A DNA stretch of 52,066 bases from Planctomycetota bacterium (GTDB lineage Bacteria > Planctomycetota > UBA1135 > GCA-002748355). Positions 1-9,094 of this stretch are shown here, piece after piece. The notes beneath the pieces were generated by a model. It saw nothing but the letters and a program-made list of their open reading frames with translations. It searched no databases and was not told the origin of the DNA. A program made the translations under genes and the position numbers. The stretch is from assembly GCA_026984035.1 (NCBI GenBank), contig JALSSW010000108.1, positions 1 through 52,066 on the forward strand, read 5' to 3'. The first letter of the stretch is position 1. The number at the start of each line of letters is the position of its first letter.

Positions 1-1
1 C

Positions 2-859
2 GATTTTTTTCGCTCCACTTGGCTTGTCACCCTTCAAAGCCTGCGGATCTTAATCGGATCTAAAAAGAGCTACTTTTTTTTGGGCCTATCCCTCCTTTAC
101 GCCGTGGTCCTCTCCCTCATTGTCGCCCGGTTCGGAGACCGTGAAGGCGTCGACGAACTGTTCGCCAACCTGACTCTTATCATCATGGTCCAGGCCCTCA
201 TGCCCCTTTCGGCCATGTATCTTTCCATTTCCACAATTCGAGATGAGATCTCCGAGCGCAGCATCGTCTTTCTTTTGAGTTCTCCCATTCCTCGAAGTGC
301 CATCTGGCTTGGTAAATACCTCGCTTCCACACTCTCAAGCCTCCTAATTGTGGGTGTCGGTTTCGGGCTCGGCACCTTCATGTCTTGGAAAATGCAAGGG
401 GAGGTCGGCTTTGGAAAAGAATTGCACACATCTACGGTAGCTGCGTTTGGGCTTGGGCTCCTAGTCGCCCCCTTCGCCTACTGCGCCATCGGAACCTTCT
501 TCGCGCTCACTTTCAAACGCGCCATGATCTGGGGAGCGGTTTTCGTTTTCGCCTGGGAAAGTTTTGCAGGTTCAACACCAGCCCAGTCAGGAGTCCGCTC
601 GGCCACCGTAGTAGATGCAATTCGCTCTATCGCCATCAAAGGAAGCGTTGGCGCTACTGATTTTCGCAGAGAAATGGCCCAATGGATGACGGGAGGAAGA
701 ATGTGGCAACACCAACTCTCCCCCGAGGATGTCATCGAAAAAATGGTCCCCAGCATTCCTCACAGCGTCTGGAGCGTCCTATTGGCAGCAATGATCTATC
801 TCAGTATTGCCCTTTTGATTGGAAGCAAAAAAGATTACGAAAGCGGAGAACAACCATGA
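2..859 (+). CDS. ABC-2 type transporter permease, 5' end cut by window edge
   Basis: Inner-membrane permease subunit of an ABC transporter; the ATPase partner would lie upstream, outside the window. The reading frame is open to the left edge (from base 2). The residues before the first internal TTG (base 80) read like the usual cytoplasmic start plus first helix of ABC-2 permeases, so the true start is off-window. About six hydrophobic segments are visible, with the ABC-2 style segment ISERSIVFLLSSPIPRSAIW between the second and third, then a soluble loop and a C-terminal helix ending near LIGSKKDYESG. The stop overlaps the next gene's ATG (ATGA at 856-859), so it is probably translationally coupled to the secreted metalloprotease. 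The substrate cannot be told from the sequence. Confidence 0.75.
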   Translation, partial: DFFRSTWLVTLQSLRILIGSKKSYFFLGLSLLYAVVLSLIVARFGDREGVDELFANLTLIIMVQALMPLSAMYLSISTIRDEISERSIVFLLSSPIPRSAIWLGKYLASTLSSLLIVGVGFGLGTFMSWKMQGEVGFGKELHTSTVAAFGLGLLVAPFAYCAIGTFFALTFKRAMIWGAVFVFAWESFAGSTPAQSGVRSATVVDAIRSIAIKGSVGATDFRREMAQWMTGGRMWQHQLSPEDVIEKMVPSIPHSVWSVLLAAMIYLSIALLIGSKKDYESGEQP

Positions 860-2280
860 AACATAGAAACCTTTGGCTTTGCTCTTTCAAACCAAGTCTC
901 TCAGCTGCATTGCTCGGCTGGACCCTCTTAACCTCTTTGGGAACAGCTCAAAATAAGCCTTCCGCACAAAAGAGCCTCTCTACGGACAAGCAATCAGAAA
1001 AAAAGAACAAAGCCCTTGTCCAAAAAATGCTGGAAACTGCTGACACCGTACAAAAGGAAGTTGGAGTCCTCCGCGGACGTAAGTTTAAACGCCCCGTAAA
1101 CAAGGCCGTCCGGACCGAAAAGCAACTTCGGGCCTTCCTAAAGAAAGAAATCTTCGAAGAAGAACTCGGACAAGGCAAGTTAAAGCGAAACCAATGGATG
1201 CTCCAAACTGTCGGCCTCCTGCCAAAGGGGATGGATCTCGGCAAGACGATCCTGGATGTCCTTCTGAACCAAATCGGAGGATTTTATGATCCCAAGCAAA
1301 ACTCTTTTTTCATGATGGAAAAAACCGCAAGGTTAGGAGACTTTTTGAACCGGGTTATGATCGCCCATGAACTCACTCACGCACTTGACGACCAATACCA
1401 TGACCTCAATTCCATCATGAAAAAATGCTCCAAGACAGAGGATGGCGGCTTCGCTATCGGAGCGGTAGTCGAAGGATCGGCTACAACCTTAATGACTCGG
1501 TGGTCTATGGAAAACATGGCATCAGCGGGTCGAAAGGGGATGATGGCACAAATGAAGGCTGAACAGGAGAGGAGCAAGGCTTTCTTCGAAGCTCCCCCTT
1601 ACTTTTGGACTTTGGCAGCAAAATATGTGATGGGAATGCGCTTTTTGGTAGGTGGAGGCAACGTCGTTCAGATCGCAAAAAAGTTGAGGACCATGCCTCA
1701 CGGTGTGGCAAAGCAAGTTGATCAAGCCCTGAAGAATCCCCCTCTCTCTTCCGAACAAATTTTGCACCCGGAAAAGTATTGGAACCCCGAAAAACTTGAC
1801 CTTCCAATCACGATCGCCAATAGGAAAGAAGTTCAAGCTGCCATCTTGAGCACCCTCGGAGGAGGCAAGGTCATTGGAGAAGAAACTCTCGGAGAGATCC
1901 TTTGTGCAATTCTCACACGCCCTCAAAAGAAAAAATTGAACCCAAATCTCATGAACTCAGCCTCCTTTTGGACCAATCAAGCCGCCAGAGGTTGGGGAGG
2001 AGATGACCTGATCATGGTGCAGAATGCCCTGGGCAAAAAGGGCATTGTCTGGATCACCCTTTGGGATCGGCCAAAAGATGCAGATGAATTCGCCAAGGCT
2101 TATGGAAGATATCACCTCCAACAAGGGAATTTCAGAATAGCCAAACAAGGTCGCATGGTAGTCCTAGCTTTTGGCTGCACAAAAGGGCTGGAGGGAACTC
2201 TCCTGAAACGCATTGCCCAAACGGGACACTTTGTTAAGGGCAAAGAATCCGTCGAAGTTCTTAGAAAAAAAGAACAATGA
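856..2280 (+). CDS. Secreted HELTH zinc metalloprotease-like protein
   Basis: A 474-residue protein with an N-terminal signal peptide (a basic start, then a hydrophobic stretch ending near SLGTAQ at about residue 32), so it is exported. A gluzincin-type HExxH motif, HELTH, lies at residues 171-175 in the context MIAHELTHALDDQ, and a downstream Glu in the VVEGSA segment could be the third zinc ligand. The open frame extends further upstream, but the ATG at 856 overlaps the permease stop (ATGA) and gives a proper signal peptide, so I chose it. The substrate is unknown. Coupling to an ABC permease suggests a shared envelope role, which is inference. Its own stop overlaps the ROK kinase start (ATGA at 2277-2280). 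I do not recognise a named family beyond a generic HExxH peptidase. Confidence 0.7.
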   Translation: MKHRNLWLCSFKPSLSAALLGWTLLTSLGTAQNKPSAQKSLSTDKQSEKKNKALVQKMLETADTVQKEVGVLRGRKFKRPVNKAVRTEKQLRAFLKKEIFEEELGQGKLKRNQWMLQTVGLLPKGMDLGKTILDVLLNQIGGFYDPKQNSFFMMEKTARLGDFLNRVMIAHELTHALDDQYHDLNSIMKKCSKTEDGGFAIGAVVEGSATTLMTRWSMENMASAGRKGMMAQMKAEQERSKAFFEAPPYFWTLAAKYVMGMRFLVGGGNVVQIAKKLRTMPHGVAKQVDQALKNPPLSSEQILHPEKYWNPEKLDLPITIANRKEVQAAILSTLGGGKVIGEETLGEILCAILTRPQKKKLNPNLMNSASFWTNQAARGWGGDDLIMVQNALGKKGIVWITLWDRPKDADEFAKAYGRYHLQQGNFRIAKQGRMVVLAFGCTKGLEGTLLKRIAQTGHFVKGKESVEVLRKKEQ

Positions 2281-2996
2281 GCCCAAAGCCGACAACTCTG
2301 GCCATAGACATTGGAGGAACATGGCTTAAAGCCACCCTTTTGGATCCAAAGGGGGAGGCTCTAACTCCTGTTCAACGTTTGAACACTCCCACAAAGGAAA
2401 TGCCCACGGCCCTCCTAAAGGCACTTCATGCCCTTTCATCAAAGATGGGATCTTTTTCGCGGGCGAGTGTGGGCTTCCCCGGGGTTGTGTTTGATGGCGT
2501 AACACAATGCGCAGCCAACTTGGAAGGAGACTGGAAGGGCTTCCCGCTGGCCCAAGAGCTTGAGGATCTTTTGCAAGTGCCTACACGCGTTGCTAACGAC
2601 GCGGACATCCAAGGACTGGGGGCCATCCAAGGACAAGGTGTCGAGCTTGTGCTCACCCTGGGAACGGGCCTCGGCTCTTCCCTTTTCTCCGAAGGTCGCC
2701 TACTCCCCAACTGTGAGTTTGGGCATCTTCCTTCGGGTTATCGCAACGAAAAAAACAAAGCTCTCAGCTTCGAAAACCGCTTGTCAGATCAGGTATTGCA
2801 AAGCATTGGAGTAGAGGCGTGGAAGGACCGGGTCCAAGAGACCCTCACAATCTTCTTTTCTACTTTTAATCCTACCCGCATATACCTTGGTGGTGGAAAT
2901 GCACGATTCTTTGTGAACGACCCGAATCTCCCCTCTCGCGTCACGGTCGTCCCCAATGAGACCGGGCTCCTGGGAGGAATCGCCCTATGGAAATGA
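2277..2996 (+). CDS. ppgK: ROK-family kinase, polyphosphate glucokinase-like
   Basis: A 239-residue cytoplasmic sugar kinase of the ROK/actin-like ATPase fold. The N-terminal phosphate loop LAIDIGGTWLKA starts with Asp11. NDAD at 107-110 carries the presumed catalytic Asp108, and LTLGTGLGSSLF is the second phosphate-binding loop. The segment GRLLPNCEFGHL closely follows the GRLVPNTELGHLE pattern of actinobacterial polyphosphate glucokinases, which phosphorylate glucose with polyphosphate or ATP, and the length also fits that subgroup better than the roughly 300-residue ROK repressors and kinases. No helix-turn-helix domain is present. The ATG overlaps the protease stop. Polyphosphate as donor is inferred from motif similarity only. 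Confidence 0.75.
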   Translation: MSPKPTTLAIDIGGTWLKATLLDPKGEALTPVQRLNTPTKEMPTALLKALHALSSKMGSFSRASVGFPGVVFDGVTQCAANLEGDWKGFPLAQELEDLLQVPTRVANDADIQGLGAIQGQGVELVLTLGTGLGSSLFSEGRLLPNCEFGHLPSGYRNEKNKALSFENRLSDQVLQSIGVEAWKDRVQETLTIFFSTFNPTRIYLGGGNARFFVNDPNLPSRVTVVPNETGLLGGIALWK

Positions 2997-3018
2997 GCAG
3001 CAATCTCAAGGTATATCA

Positions 3019-3393
3019 ATGATTCGCGGCATCGGCACCGACTTCATCGAAACCCAGCGTATCCGTAACTCCTTGCGTAAAAACGCAGATCGCTTCATCA
3101 AGAGGATCCTGACTCAAGCCGAGCAAGCTTACGTTGCAGAAAAAATCGATCCAGCACCCTATGTAGCAGCAAGGTTCGCCGCCAAAGAAGCCATTCTTAA
3201 AGCGCTAGGAACGGGCCTGGCCAAAGGTATCAACTGGACTGACATGGAAATCCTTCGGGACGGGTCGGGGGCACCCTCGGTTAAGCTTTCAGGGCAAGCA
3301 AAAACCATTGCCCAGGAAAAGGGCATAAAGACCATCCATATCAGCCTTAGTCACACCCAAAACGCCGCTTTGGCCTTTGCCGTCGCTGAATAA
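3019..3393 (+). CDS. acpS: Holo-[acyl-carrier-protein] synthase AcpS
   Basis: Transfers 4'-phosphopantetheine from CoA to the serine of apo-ACP, activating fatty-acid synthesis. The 124-residue product has the normal AcpS length. GIGTDFIE carries Asp8 and FAAKEAILKALG carries Glu57, the Mg2+ ligands of the family; the C-terminal HISLSHTQNAALAFAVAE is the classic end of the fold. The open frame starts earlier (2956), inside ppgK, but the ATG at 3019 begins exactly where the family begins and has an AAGG box about 8 nt upstream. It lies 22 nt after ppgK and probably ends the permease-protease-kinase operon. Confidence 0.93.
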   Translation: MIRGIGTDFIETQRIRNSLRKNADRFIKRILTQAEQAYVAEKIDPAPYVAARFAAKEAILKALGTGLAKGINWTDMEILRDGSGAPSVKLSGQAKTIAQEKGIKTIHISLSHTQNAALAFAVAE

Positions 3394-3575
3394 CTGAAAC
3401 CAACTTGCAGGAAGGGTTTCTTTGGATTCTATGGTCGGTTCGGTGTCGCCAGGATCCCCAATGAACACCTTCGGGTGAATTGAACTGGAACGTTTTCTCC
3501 TTGCCATGGAGGGCTGAACTTCAAAGCGAAGGATCCTTCGACAGTTGACGAAAAGGTCTACATTCCGGGGGGGGA
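3394..3575. other. Intergenic region with a 14-bp perfect palindrome
   Basis: Region between acpS and the TPR lipoprotein gene. It holds a perfect palindrome CGAAGGATCCTTCG at 3527-3540, which could be an operator or simply chance. A TTGACG hexamer follows at 3545-3550 but has no convincing -10 box at the right distance. A run of G just before the lipoprotein ATG (about 3567-3574) may serve as a ribosome binding site. No RNA gene or terminator is obvious. Confidence 0.3.
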
Positions 3576-5114
3576 ATGGGACGAGGCTGCGGAGAAAAAC
3601 GACAGAACAAGAGGGACGTTTCAGGCTTTGGGAAAGGCCTGGTTTTATTGCTTGGCTTATCCATGGGCTCCTGTGCCAGCACGGACCCATATCAACGAGT
3701 GGAGGAGCAACGAAAGCAGTTCCAAACGGAGCTGACAGTTCGAGAAGCTGCCTGCCTCATCGGCGAAGTCCTCGCCTATGAATTTCCGGCAACCCAGAGC
3801 AATCCATCTCAGCCACGGGCATTGGTTTGGCGAAACAACCCAAAGAGTTTCGAGATTCTCTATAGCAGGAGAAACGGATCCTTTCTCCCAAGTTCTAATG
3901 GATTCCTCCACCGAAAACACGGAGGAATGGTCCAAGGACAATCCATTCCGCAGAGTTTCCTCGGACCGATCGATTTCATTGAAGCCCCAGAAGTTTCGGG
4001 ACCCATTGCTCCTCGCGAAACCATCCGTGTACAAGTAACCCAATCGGGAAAGGCAACTCTTGTCAGGATATCAACGAGCCTCAACCTCTTGCATCGGAAC
4101 AGCCTTCCATTGAACCTGCTTAGGCCTCTCTTAACCTTTTCCGCAAAAATGAAGAGGTTATGCAGAGAGGCTCCCCACCAAGAAGCTGGGGAGTTATCAA
4201 GAAAATTGGACAAGCTTCTTAAGCAAATCGGCCCGGGGTTTTCGGCCCTGCAAGATGATCTATTGGAACGGTCTCATTTGATCCATGGCAATCTCCTAAT
4301 GAGGATCGACCGGAGAAAGGCGGCTTGGTTGGCCTATCAAAGTGCTCAGTTTTATCAGCCGGGGAGCGGGCTTTCCGAAAAACTTCGTGGCCAGCTTCTA
4401 TCCGCAAATGCAAGACCTGAGGAAGCAAGGCTAAGGCTCGCGAGATCACGATTACTTGCGGGACCAAGTTCGATCAAGGGACGACTCCTTGCCCTGGAAC
4501 AAGTGGCAAACCTAAGGGAGGCAAAAGCCATCCAAGACATTCACCAATCTCTCGAACGCGGGAAGTCGGCCCTTCTCAAAGGGGATTGGAAAACAGCCAT
4601 GGCTTTTGCCAAGAGATCTCTCAACCTCGATCCTGGAAACACTGCTGCCCTTCGATTGTTGGCATCTTCCCAGGAGGTCAGCGGAGAGCTTAAAACCGCT
4701 CTCTCAACTCAGCTCCGTGTTGTTGCAAGTCAGGGCGAGGACCTGGAAGCCGTCAAAAAGCTTGCTGATCTTCTACAAAAAAATGGACGCCCCCACCTTG
4801 CTCTGGGTCGCCTCCTTCGGATCTCAGACCGACACCCCAATAGCTTGAGCACTGAACTTGCAAAAAGAATCTATGCATCGATCTCACCCTTAGATCGTTT
4901 ACGACAACAAAGAATCACGGGACAAATGTTTACTAAGTCAAGGAATGTCACCAAGTCCCGTTATGCAAGGTTCCTCTTATTGGCTTCCCCTTTGGGAACA
5001 TTGCATCGTGAGTCTGAGAGGGAAGCGGGGTCACCCTTCCCTCTTTCACAGCCAGAGGACATTGATCTTGGACCGGGGATCCGAACGGGAGATCCTGCAA
5101 CCCCAGGAAGGTAA
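3576..5114 (+). CDS. TPR-containing lipoprotein, function unknown
   Basis: A 512-residue predicted lipoprotein. After a basic N-terminus, a hydrophobic stretch GLVLLLGLSMGSC ends in a lipobox with Cys33 as the lipidated residue, so it is probably anchored in the envelope. The middle is not recognisable. Around residues 330-430 there are helical TPR-like units, for example LLKGDWKTAMAFAKRSLNLDPGNTAAL (quoted by its start, DWKTAMAFAKRSLNLDP) followed by a second unit ending NGRPHLALGRLLRISDRHP. Such repeats usually mediate protein-protein contacts. The gene is convergent with the JAMM protease gene, 10 nt away. It is similar in layout to the second TPR lipoprotein at 21679, but I cannot claim homology. 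Confidence 0.65.
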   Translation: MGRGCGEKRQNKRDVSGFGKGLVLLLGLSMGSCASTDPYQRVEEQRKQFQTELTVREAACLIGEVLAYEFPATQSNPSQPRALVWRNNPKSFEILYSRRNGSFLPSSNGFLHRKHGGMVQGQSIPQSFLGPIDFIEAPEVSGPIAPRETIRVQVTQSGKATLVRISTSLNLLHRNSLPLNLLRPLLTFSAKMKRLCREAPHQEAGELSRKLDKLLKQIGPGFSALQDDLLERSHLIHGNLLMRIDRRKAAWLAYQSAQFYQPGSGLSEKLRGQLLSANARPEEARLRLARSRLLAGPSSIKGRLLALEQVANLREAKAIQDIHQSLERGKSALLKGDWKTAMAFAKRSLNLDPGNTAALRLLASSQEVSGELKTALSTQLRVVASQGEDLEAVKKLADLLQKNGRPHLALGRLLRISDRHPNSLSTELAKRIYASISPLDRLRQQRITGQMFTKSRNVTKSRYARFLLLASPLGTLHRESEREAGSPFPLSQPEDIDLGPGIRTGDPATPGR

Positions 5115-5124
5115 AGTCCTTCCA

Positions 5125-5511
5125 TCAGCTTTTGATCCACAACCGAAGAAGCAAGTCATTGTCATTTAAAACGGCTATTCCGATGAGAGCATGATCTTCG
5201 AATAAGGCCTCGTCCTCCTTGGATGGAAATTCACATCCTCCTGGATGAGAATGCCAAGGGATTAAGAACTCGGCACCGATCTCTTCAGCTTTCATCCAAG
5301 CGATTGGATCCAAAAAAAATTGCCCTGTTCCCTGCGCCAAATTCTTTGCTGGAACCTCTTCTTGAATCCAAACAACCCCCTCCTTTTGGTATCCCAATAA
5401 AACCCCACAAGCTTCCCTGGGAGACGCCTTCCGGACTTGCCAGGTAACTCGATTGAATAAACCTCCCCCCCAACGCAACTCTCCTTCGAACCTTTGCAAG
5501 GCCTCCTCCAT
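5125..5511 (-). CDS. JAMM/MPN+ family metalloprotease
   Basis: A 128-residue single-domain JAB1/MPN/Mov34 metalloenzyme. The full JAMM signature is present: Glu33 in PREACGVLLG, then His87-x-His89-x7-Ser97-x2-Asp100 in WHSHPGGCEFPSKED. These residues bind zinc and activate water. Bacterial relatives (Mec) remove small ubiquitin-like sulfur carriers or cleave CysO-cysteine. No ThiS/MoaD-like protein is encoded in the window, so the partner is unknown. Its ATG overlaps the htpX stop by one base (TGATG at 5509-5513), which ties it to the lemA-htpX operon. Confidence 0.85.
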   Translation of the reverse strand: MEEALQRFEGELRWGGGLFNRVTWQVRKASPREACGVLLGYQKEGVVWIQEEVPAKNLAQGTGQFFLDPIAWMKAEEIGAEFLIPWHSHPGGCEFPSKEDEALFEDHALIGIAVLNDNDLLLRLWIKS

Positions 5512-6464
5512 CAGCTCATCAAACGACGAATGCGATTGATTCGATCTGCTAACTTGGGATGGGAGGAGAAAGCATTTCCCCCAAGCTTGTGCCGTTTGAA
5601 GGGGTTCACAATAAACATGTGTTGCACGGCACGATTGGCACTCTTGAGGGGAGTTGGGTCCCGTGTCAGCTTTTGGAGTGCATCGATTAAAGCTGTCGGT
5701 TCACGGGTTAGCTCCACCGAAGTCGCATCGGCAAGGAACTCGCGCTGTCTCGAGACTGCGGCTTGAAGAAGTTTGGAAAACAAGGGCGCCAAAAGGGAAA
5801 ACACAATCAAGAGTACAAGGATCAAGGCTCCACCACCTCCACCCTTGCTCTTCCGGGAACGCCCAAAACTTCCGTAGCGAAAGCTCCTGAGCGCCATATC
5901 TGAAATCAAAGCAATCGACCCCACAAGGACCGCCATTAAAACCATGTATCCGGTGTCCCCGTTCCGAATATGTCCCAACTCATGCGCCATAACAGCCTGA
6001 AGTTCAGCCCGGTTGAGCTTTTCCCTAAGGCCGGTGGTTATTGCGACTTGAGCGTTTTTGGGCGTAAAGCCCGTCGCAAAGGCGTTAGGGCTGTCATCTT
6101 GCATTAAATAAATTTCGGGGCAGGGAATGCCGGCAGCGATAGCAATTTCTTCAACAACATTCACCAATTGCGGATCGTCCCGGCGATCCAGAGGTTTTGC
6201 CCCCATTGCGGCCAACACCATCTTGTTGCCTGCGCTCCTGGCGATTGAAAACTGGATCACCGCCAAAACCATCCCACCGGCAACTCCAATCAACCAATCC
6301 CCAAAATAGGATCCCACCAAAGCTCCCAGAATCCCTAGGATCAGGATCAGGGATGCAGCAAGAAACAGACTCCGACGACGATTTACCTTTTGTAATTCAG
6401 CAAAGGTTTTTCGTGATCCACGGAGCACAGGGGCTTTATAGGGTTTGACTTCGGTGGCTGGCAC
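5511..6464 (-). CDS. htpX: M48 family membrane protease HtpX
   Basis: A 317-residue integral inner-membrane zinc protease that degrades misfolded membrane proteins. Two N-terminal helices (about residues 32-75) precede the zinc motif HELGH at 161-165, with the third-ligand segment SRQREFLADATSVEL near 240. A further hydrophobic segment after a Gly-rich patch (GGGGG) is typical. The C-terminal SSHPKLADRINRIR is the family hallmark. The start codon appears to be GTG at 6464, with an AGGAA box about 11 nt upstream; no nearby ATG fits. It lies 34 nt after lemA and is coupled to the JAMM gene downstream. Confidence 0.92.
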   Translation of the reverse strand: MPATEVKPYKAPVLRGSRKTFAELQKVNRRRSLFLAASLILILGILGALVGSYFGDWLIGVAGGMVLAVIQFSIARSAGNKMVLAAMGAKPLDRRDDPQLVNVVEEIAIAAGIPCPEIYLMQDDSPNAFATGFTPKNAQVAITTGLREKLNRAELQAVMAHELGHIRNGDTGYMVLMAVLVGSIALISDMALRSFRYGSFGRSRKSKGGGGGALILVLLIVFSLLAPLFSKLLQAAVSRQREFLADATSVELTREPTALIDALQKLTRDPTPLKSANRAVQHMFIVNPFKRHKLGGNAFSSHPKLADRINRIRRLMS

Positions 6465-6498
6465 GATTCAAGGGTTCCTAAAAGTCCTTTTCCTTTGT

Positions 6499-7074
6499 TT
6501 AAAACTTCACTTTAACTGGCTCTCTGGCAGCTTGATCCTCCAGCTCAAAGAATTCCTCTTCTTTAAAACCGAACATCCCGGCAATTACATTCGAAGGGAA
6601 TTGTTGGACCCTATTATTGAATCCAAGCACGGTGTCATTGTAGTTTTGGCGAGAGAAGCCGATCCTATTCTCAGTACTCGTCAGCTCCTCCTGTAAAGCC
6701 ATCATGTTTTGGTTGGCCTTGAGGTCCGGATAACTCTCCGAAACTGCAAAAAGGGAGCGCAGAGTTGAAGTCAGCATGTTCTCGGCCTTTGCCTGCTCCT
6801 TAATTGAAGACGCATCAATGGCCATTTGACGAGCCTTAATGACGGCTTCAAGAGTCTCCCGCTCATGCTTGAGATAACCCTTGGCAGTCTCCACCAGATT
6901 GGGGATCAAGTCGTAGCGGCGTTTTAGCTGCACATCCACCTGCGCCCAGGCGTTCTTACAGGAATTTCGACCTGCAACTAGACCATTGTAAATCCCCACA
7001 AACATGAGGACAAAAAGAACGACGACACCGAGTCCGATCCAAAGACCCGTGTATGCAGCAAGAAAATAGGGCAT
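6499..7074 (-). CDS. lemA: LemA family membrane protein
   Basis: A 191-residue protein with one N-terminal transmembrane helix (about residues 8-31) followed by the conserved LemA core: NAWAQVDVQLKRRYDLIPNL, ETAKGYLKHE, and the C-terminal ENRIGFSRQNYND and YN...FP pattern (NRVQQFPSNVIAGMFGF). It adopts a helical bundle on one face of the membrane. The biochemical role is unclear, but lemA is commonly found beside htpX-type or TPM-domain genes, as here. A TGGAGA ribosome binding site sits 6 nt before the ATG. It is the first gene of the lemA-htpX-JAMM operon. Confidence 0.93.
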   Translation of the reverse strand: MPYFLAAYTGLWIGLGVVVLFVLMFVGIYNGLVAGRNSCKNAWAQVDVQLKRRYDLIPNLVETAKGYLKHERETLEAVIKARQMAIDASSIKEQAKAENMLTSTLRSLFAVSESYPDLKANQNMMALQEELTSTENRIGFSRQNYNDTVLGFNNRVQQFPSNVIAGMFGFKEEEFFELEDQAAREPVKVKF

Positions 7075-7266
7075 GTCTTTCTCCAGAGAAATATGACGGG
7101 AGGAATGTCCAACTTGAGCATGGTATCGCCCTTTTGGCTTCCATCCCCCCTTTCTTCGGTTTCAATTTCGTCCGAAACGAAGAGAATTTCCAATTCCTTC
7201 CCACCAATGCAATCCTGCCACCCGGATTACGCCAAGGACCTGCAAGGCCAGAATTCAACGAAGCAG

Positions 7267-8937
7267 CTAGGATCTTCCCAAATCCACACCCTTTTCTTCA
7301 GCAAAACGGACTGCAGCCTCATAACCGGCATCGGCATGACGAACCACTCCTATTCCGGGGTCGTTGACCAAAACGCGGCGGAGGCGACCTTCGGCCTCTT
7401 GGGTCCCATCCGCACAAACCACTTGGCCTGCATGCAAGGAATACCCGATTCCCACGCCTCCTCCATGGTGGAAACTGGTCCATGTTGCCCCGCCCGCGGT
7501 GGAAAGAAGAGCGTTCAAGATGGGCCAATCGGCGATTGCATCCGAGCCATCTTTCATCGCCTCGGTTTCCCGAAAAGGACTGGCCACCGAACCGCAATCC
7601 AGGTGGTCCCGGCCAAAGACCACGGGCGCACTGATCTCCCCCGAGCGCACAAGGTCATTGACCGCAACTGCGAACCGATCCCGTTCCCCGTACCCCAACC
7701 AGCAAATCCTGGAGGGAAGCCCCTGAAAGGCGACTTTTTCTTTGGCCAACTCGATCCAACGACAAAGGAAGCGATTGTCCGCGAACATTTCGAGGATCAA
7801 CTCATCGGTCCGCGCAATGTCCGCAGGATCACCGGATAAGGCCACCCAGCGAAAGGGTCCCTTGCCCTCACAAAACAGAGGGCGGACATAGGCAGGAACG
7901 AATCCAGGGAAGGCAAAGGCCCGTTCAACCCCCTGTTGCTCAGCCTGTTTACGAATGTTATTGCCATAATCAAAGGTCACGGCTCCACGATCACAAAGCG
8001 CTACCATTGTTTCCACATGCCGCGCTACGGTTTTGCGCGAAGCTTCCAAATAAGCCTCCGGGTTCTCCGCCCGCAAGGCTAAGGCATCTTTCAAACTCAT
8101 CCCCATGGGAACATAACCATTCAACAAATCATGCGCACTCGTTTGGTCTGTGAGCATGTCCGGTATAACCCCCTTCTCCAGCAACTTCTCGAGAAGCTCC
8201 ACAGCATTGCCCGTCCAAGCAATGGACCAGGCTTTGGCGGCATTCTTTGCCTCCAAAGCCTTCCGAATTGCCACCTCCAAATCATCCTCGATCTCATCCA
8301 GGTAACGGGTCTCAATCCGCTTTTCCGAGCGCTCCCGATCCACCTCCGCGATCAAACAAACCCCCCCGTTCATCGTGATGGAAAGCGGTTGAGCCCCTCC
8401 CATTCCTCCGCAGCCCCCCGTAACAACCAACTTGCCGGTCAAGTTTTGATCCTCCCCATAATGCTTGCGCGCAGCTGCAGCAAAGGTCTCATAGGTCCCC
8501 TGCAAGATTCCCTGGGTTCCGATATAAATCCAAGAGCCGGCGGTCATCTGCCCATACATCGTGAGCCCCATTGCCTTAAGCTTTCGAAACTCACCCCAAT
8601 TCGCCCAAGCCGGCACTAGGTTGCTGTTGGCGATCAACACTCGCGGGGCAAGCTCATGGGTTTGAAACACCCCAACGGCCCGTCCCGATTGAACAAGTAA
8701 GGTCTCATTCGGTTTTAAGCGCCGAAGACAGGTCAAAATTCGATCCAAATCCTCCCAGGAACGCGCTGCCTGACCTGACCCCCCATAAACGATCAACCGG
8801 TCGGGATCTTCCGCCACCTCTGGATCAAGATTGTTTTGAAGCATTCGATAGGCTGCCTCAATTTGCCAATTCGCACAACTCAGCTCACTTCCCCTCGGCG
8901 CCCGCATCGGGCGAAGCCCACTCTCGGTTCCACTCAT
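7267..8937 (-). CDS. hutU: Urocanate hydratase
   Basis: Second enzyme of histidine degradation: converts urocanate to 4-imidazolone-5-propionate using tightly bound NAD+. The 556-residue length matches the family. Visible hallmarks include [14 protein letters not shown] near the N-terminus, the NAD-binding [13 protein letters not shown], the [14 protein letters not shown] segment, and the C-terminal [20 protein letters not shown]. An AGGAG box lies 6 nt before the ATG at 8937, which makes that start better than the ATG at 8943, where the box is immediately adjacent. No hutH, hutI or hutG is in the window. The gene is divergent from a sodium-coupled transporter. Confidence 0.96.
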   Translation of the reverse strand: MSGTESGLRPMRAPRGSELSCANWQIEAAYRMLQNNLDPEVAEDPDRLIVYGGSGQAARSWEDLDRILTCLRRLKPNETLLVQSGRAVGVFQTHELAPRVLIANSNLVPAWANWGEFRKLKAMGLTMYGQMTAGSWIYIGTQGILQGTYETFAAAARKHYGEDQNLTGKLVVTGGCGGMGGAQPLSITMNGGVCLIAEVDRERSEKRIETRYLDEIEDDLEVAIRKALEAKNAAKAWSIAWTGNAVELLEKLLEKGVIPDMLTDQTSAHDLLNGYVPMGMSLKDALALRAENPEAYLEASRKTVARHVETMVALCDRGAVTFDYGNNIRKQAEQQGVERAFAFPGFVPAYVRPLFCEGKGPFRWVALSGDPADIARTDELILEMFADNRFLCRWIELAKEKVAFQGLPSRICWLGYGERDRFAVAVNDLVRSGEISAPVVFGRDHLDCGSVASPFRETEAMKDGSDAIADWPILNALLSTAGGATWTSFHHGGGVGIGYSLHAGQVVCADGTQEAEGRLRRVLVNDPGIGVVRHADAGYEAAVRFAEEKGVDLGRS

Positions 8938-9094
8938 TTCCATCTCCTGGGACTCGTTTCCCTTTTTTCTTTCTATCTACTCCTATTGGATCATGTGTCC
9001 AGGATTTCTCGGAAGTAGTTCAAGTGCAAGCTCTGTAGGCACAGACTCGAGAAAATTCATCGACCTGAGCCTCCTTGGAAACCAAGATGCAAGG

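Noticed and set aside
7093..7839. 248-residue open frame on the + strand
   Set aside because: Most of it is antisense to hutU; the part in the lemA-hutU gap is short and has no motif.
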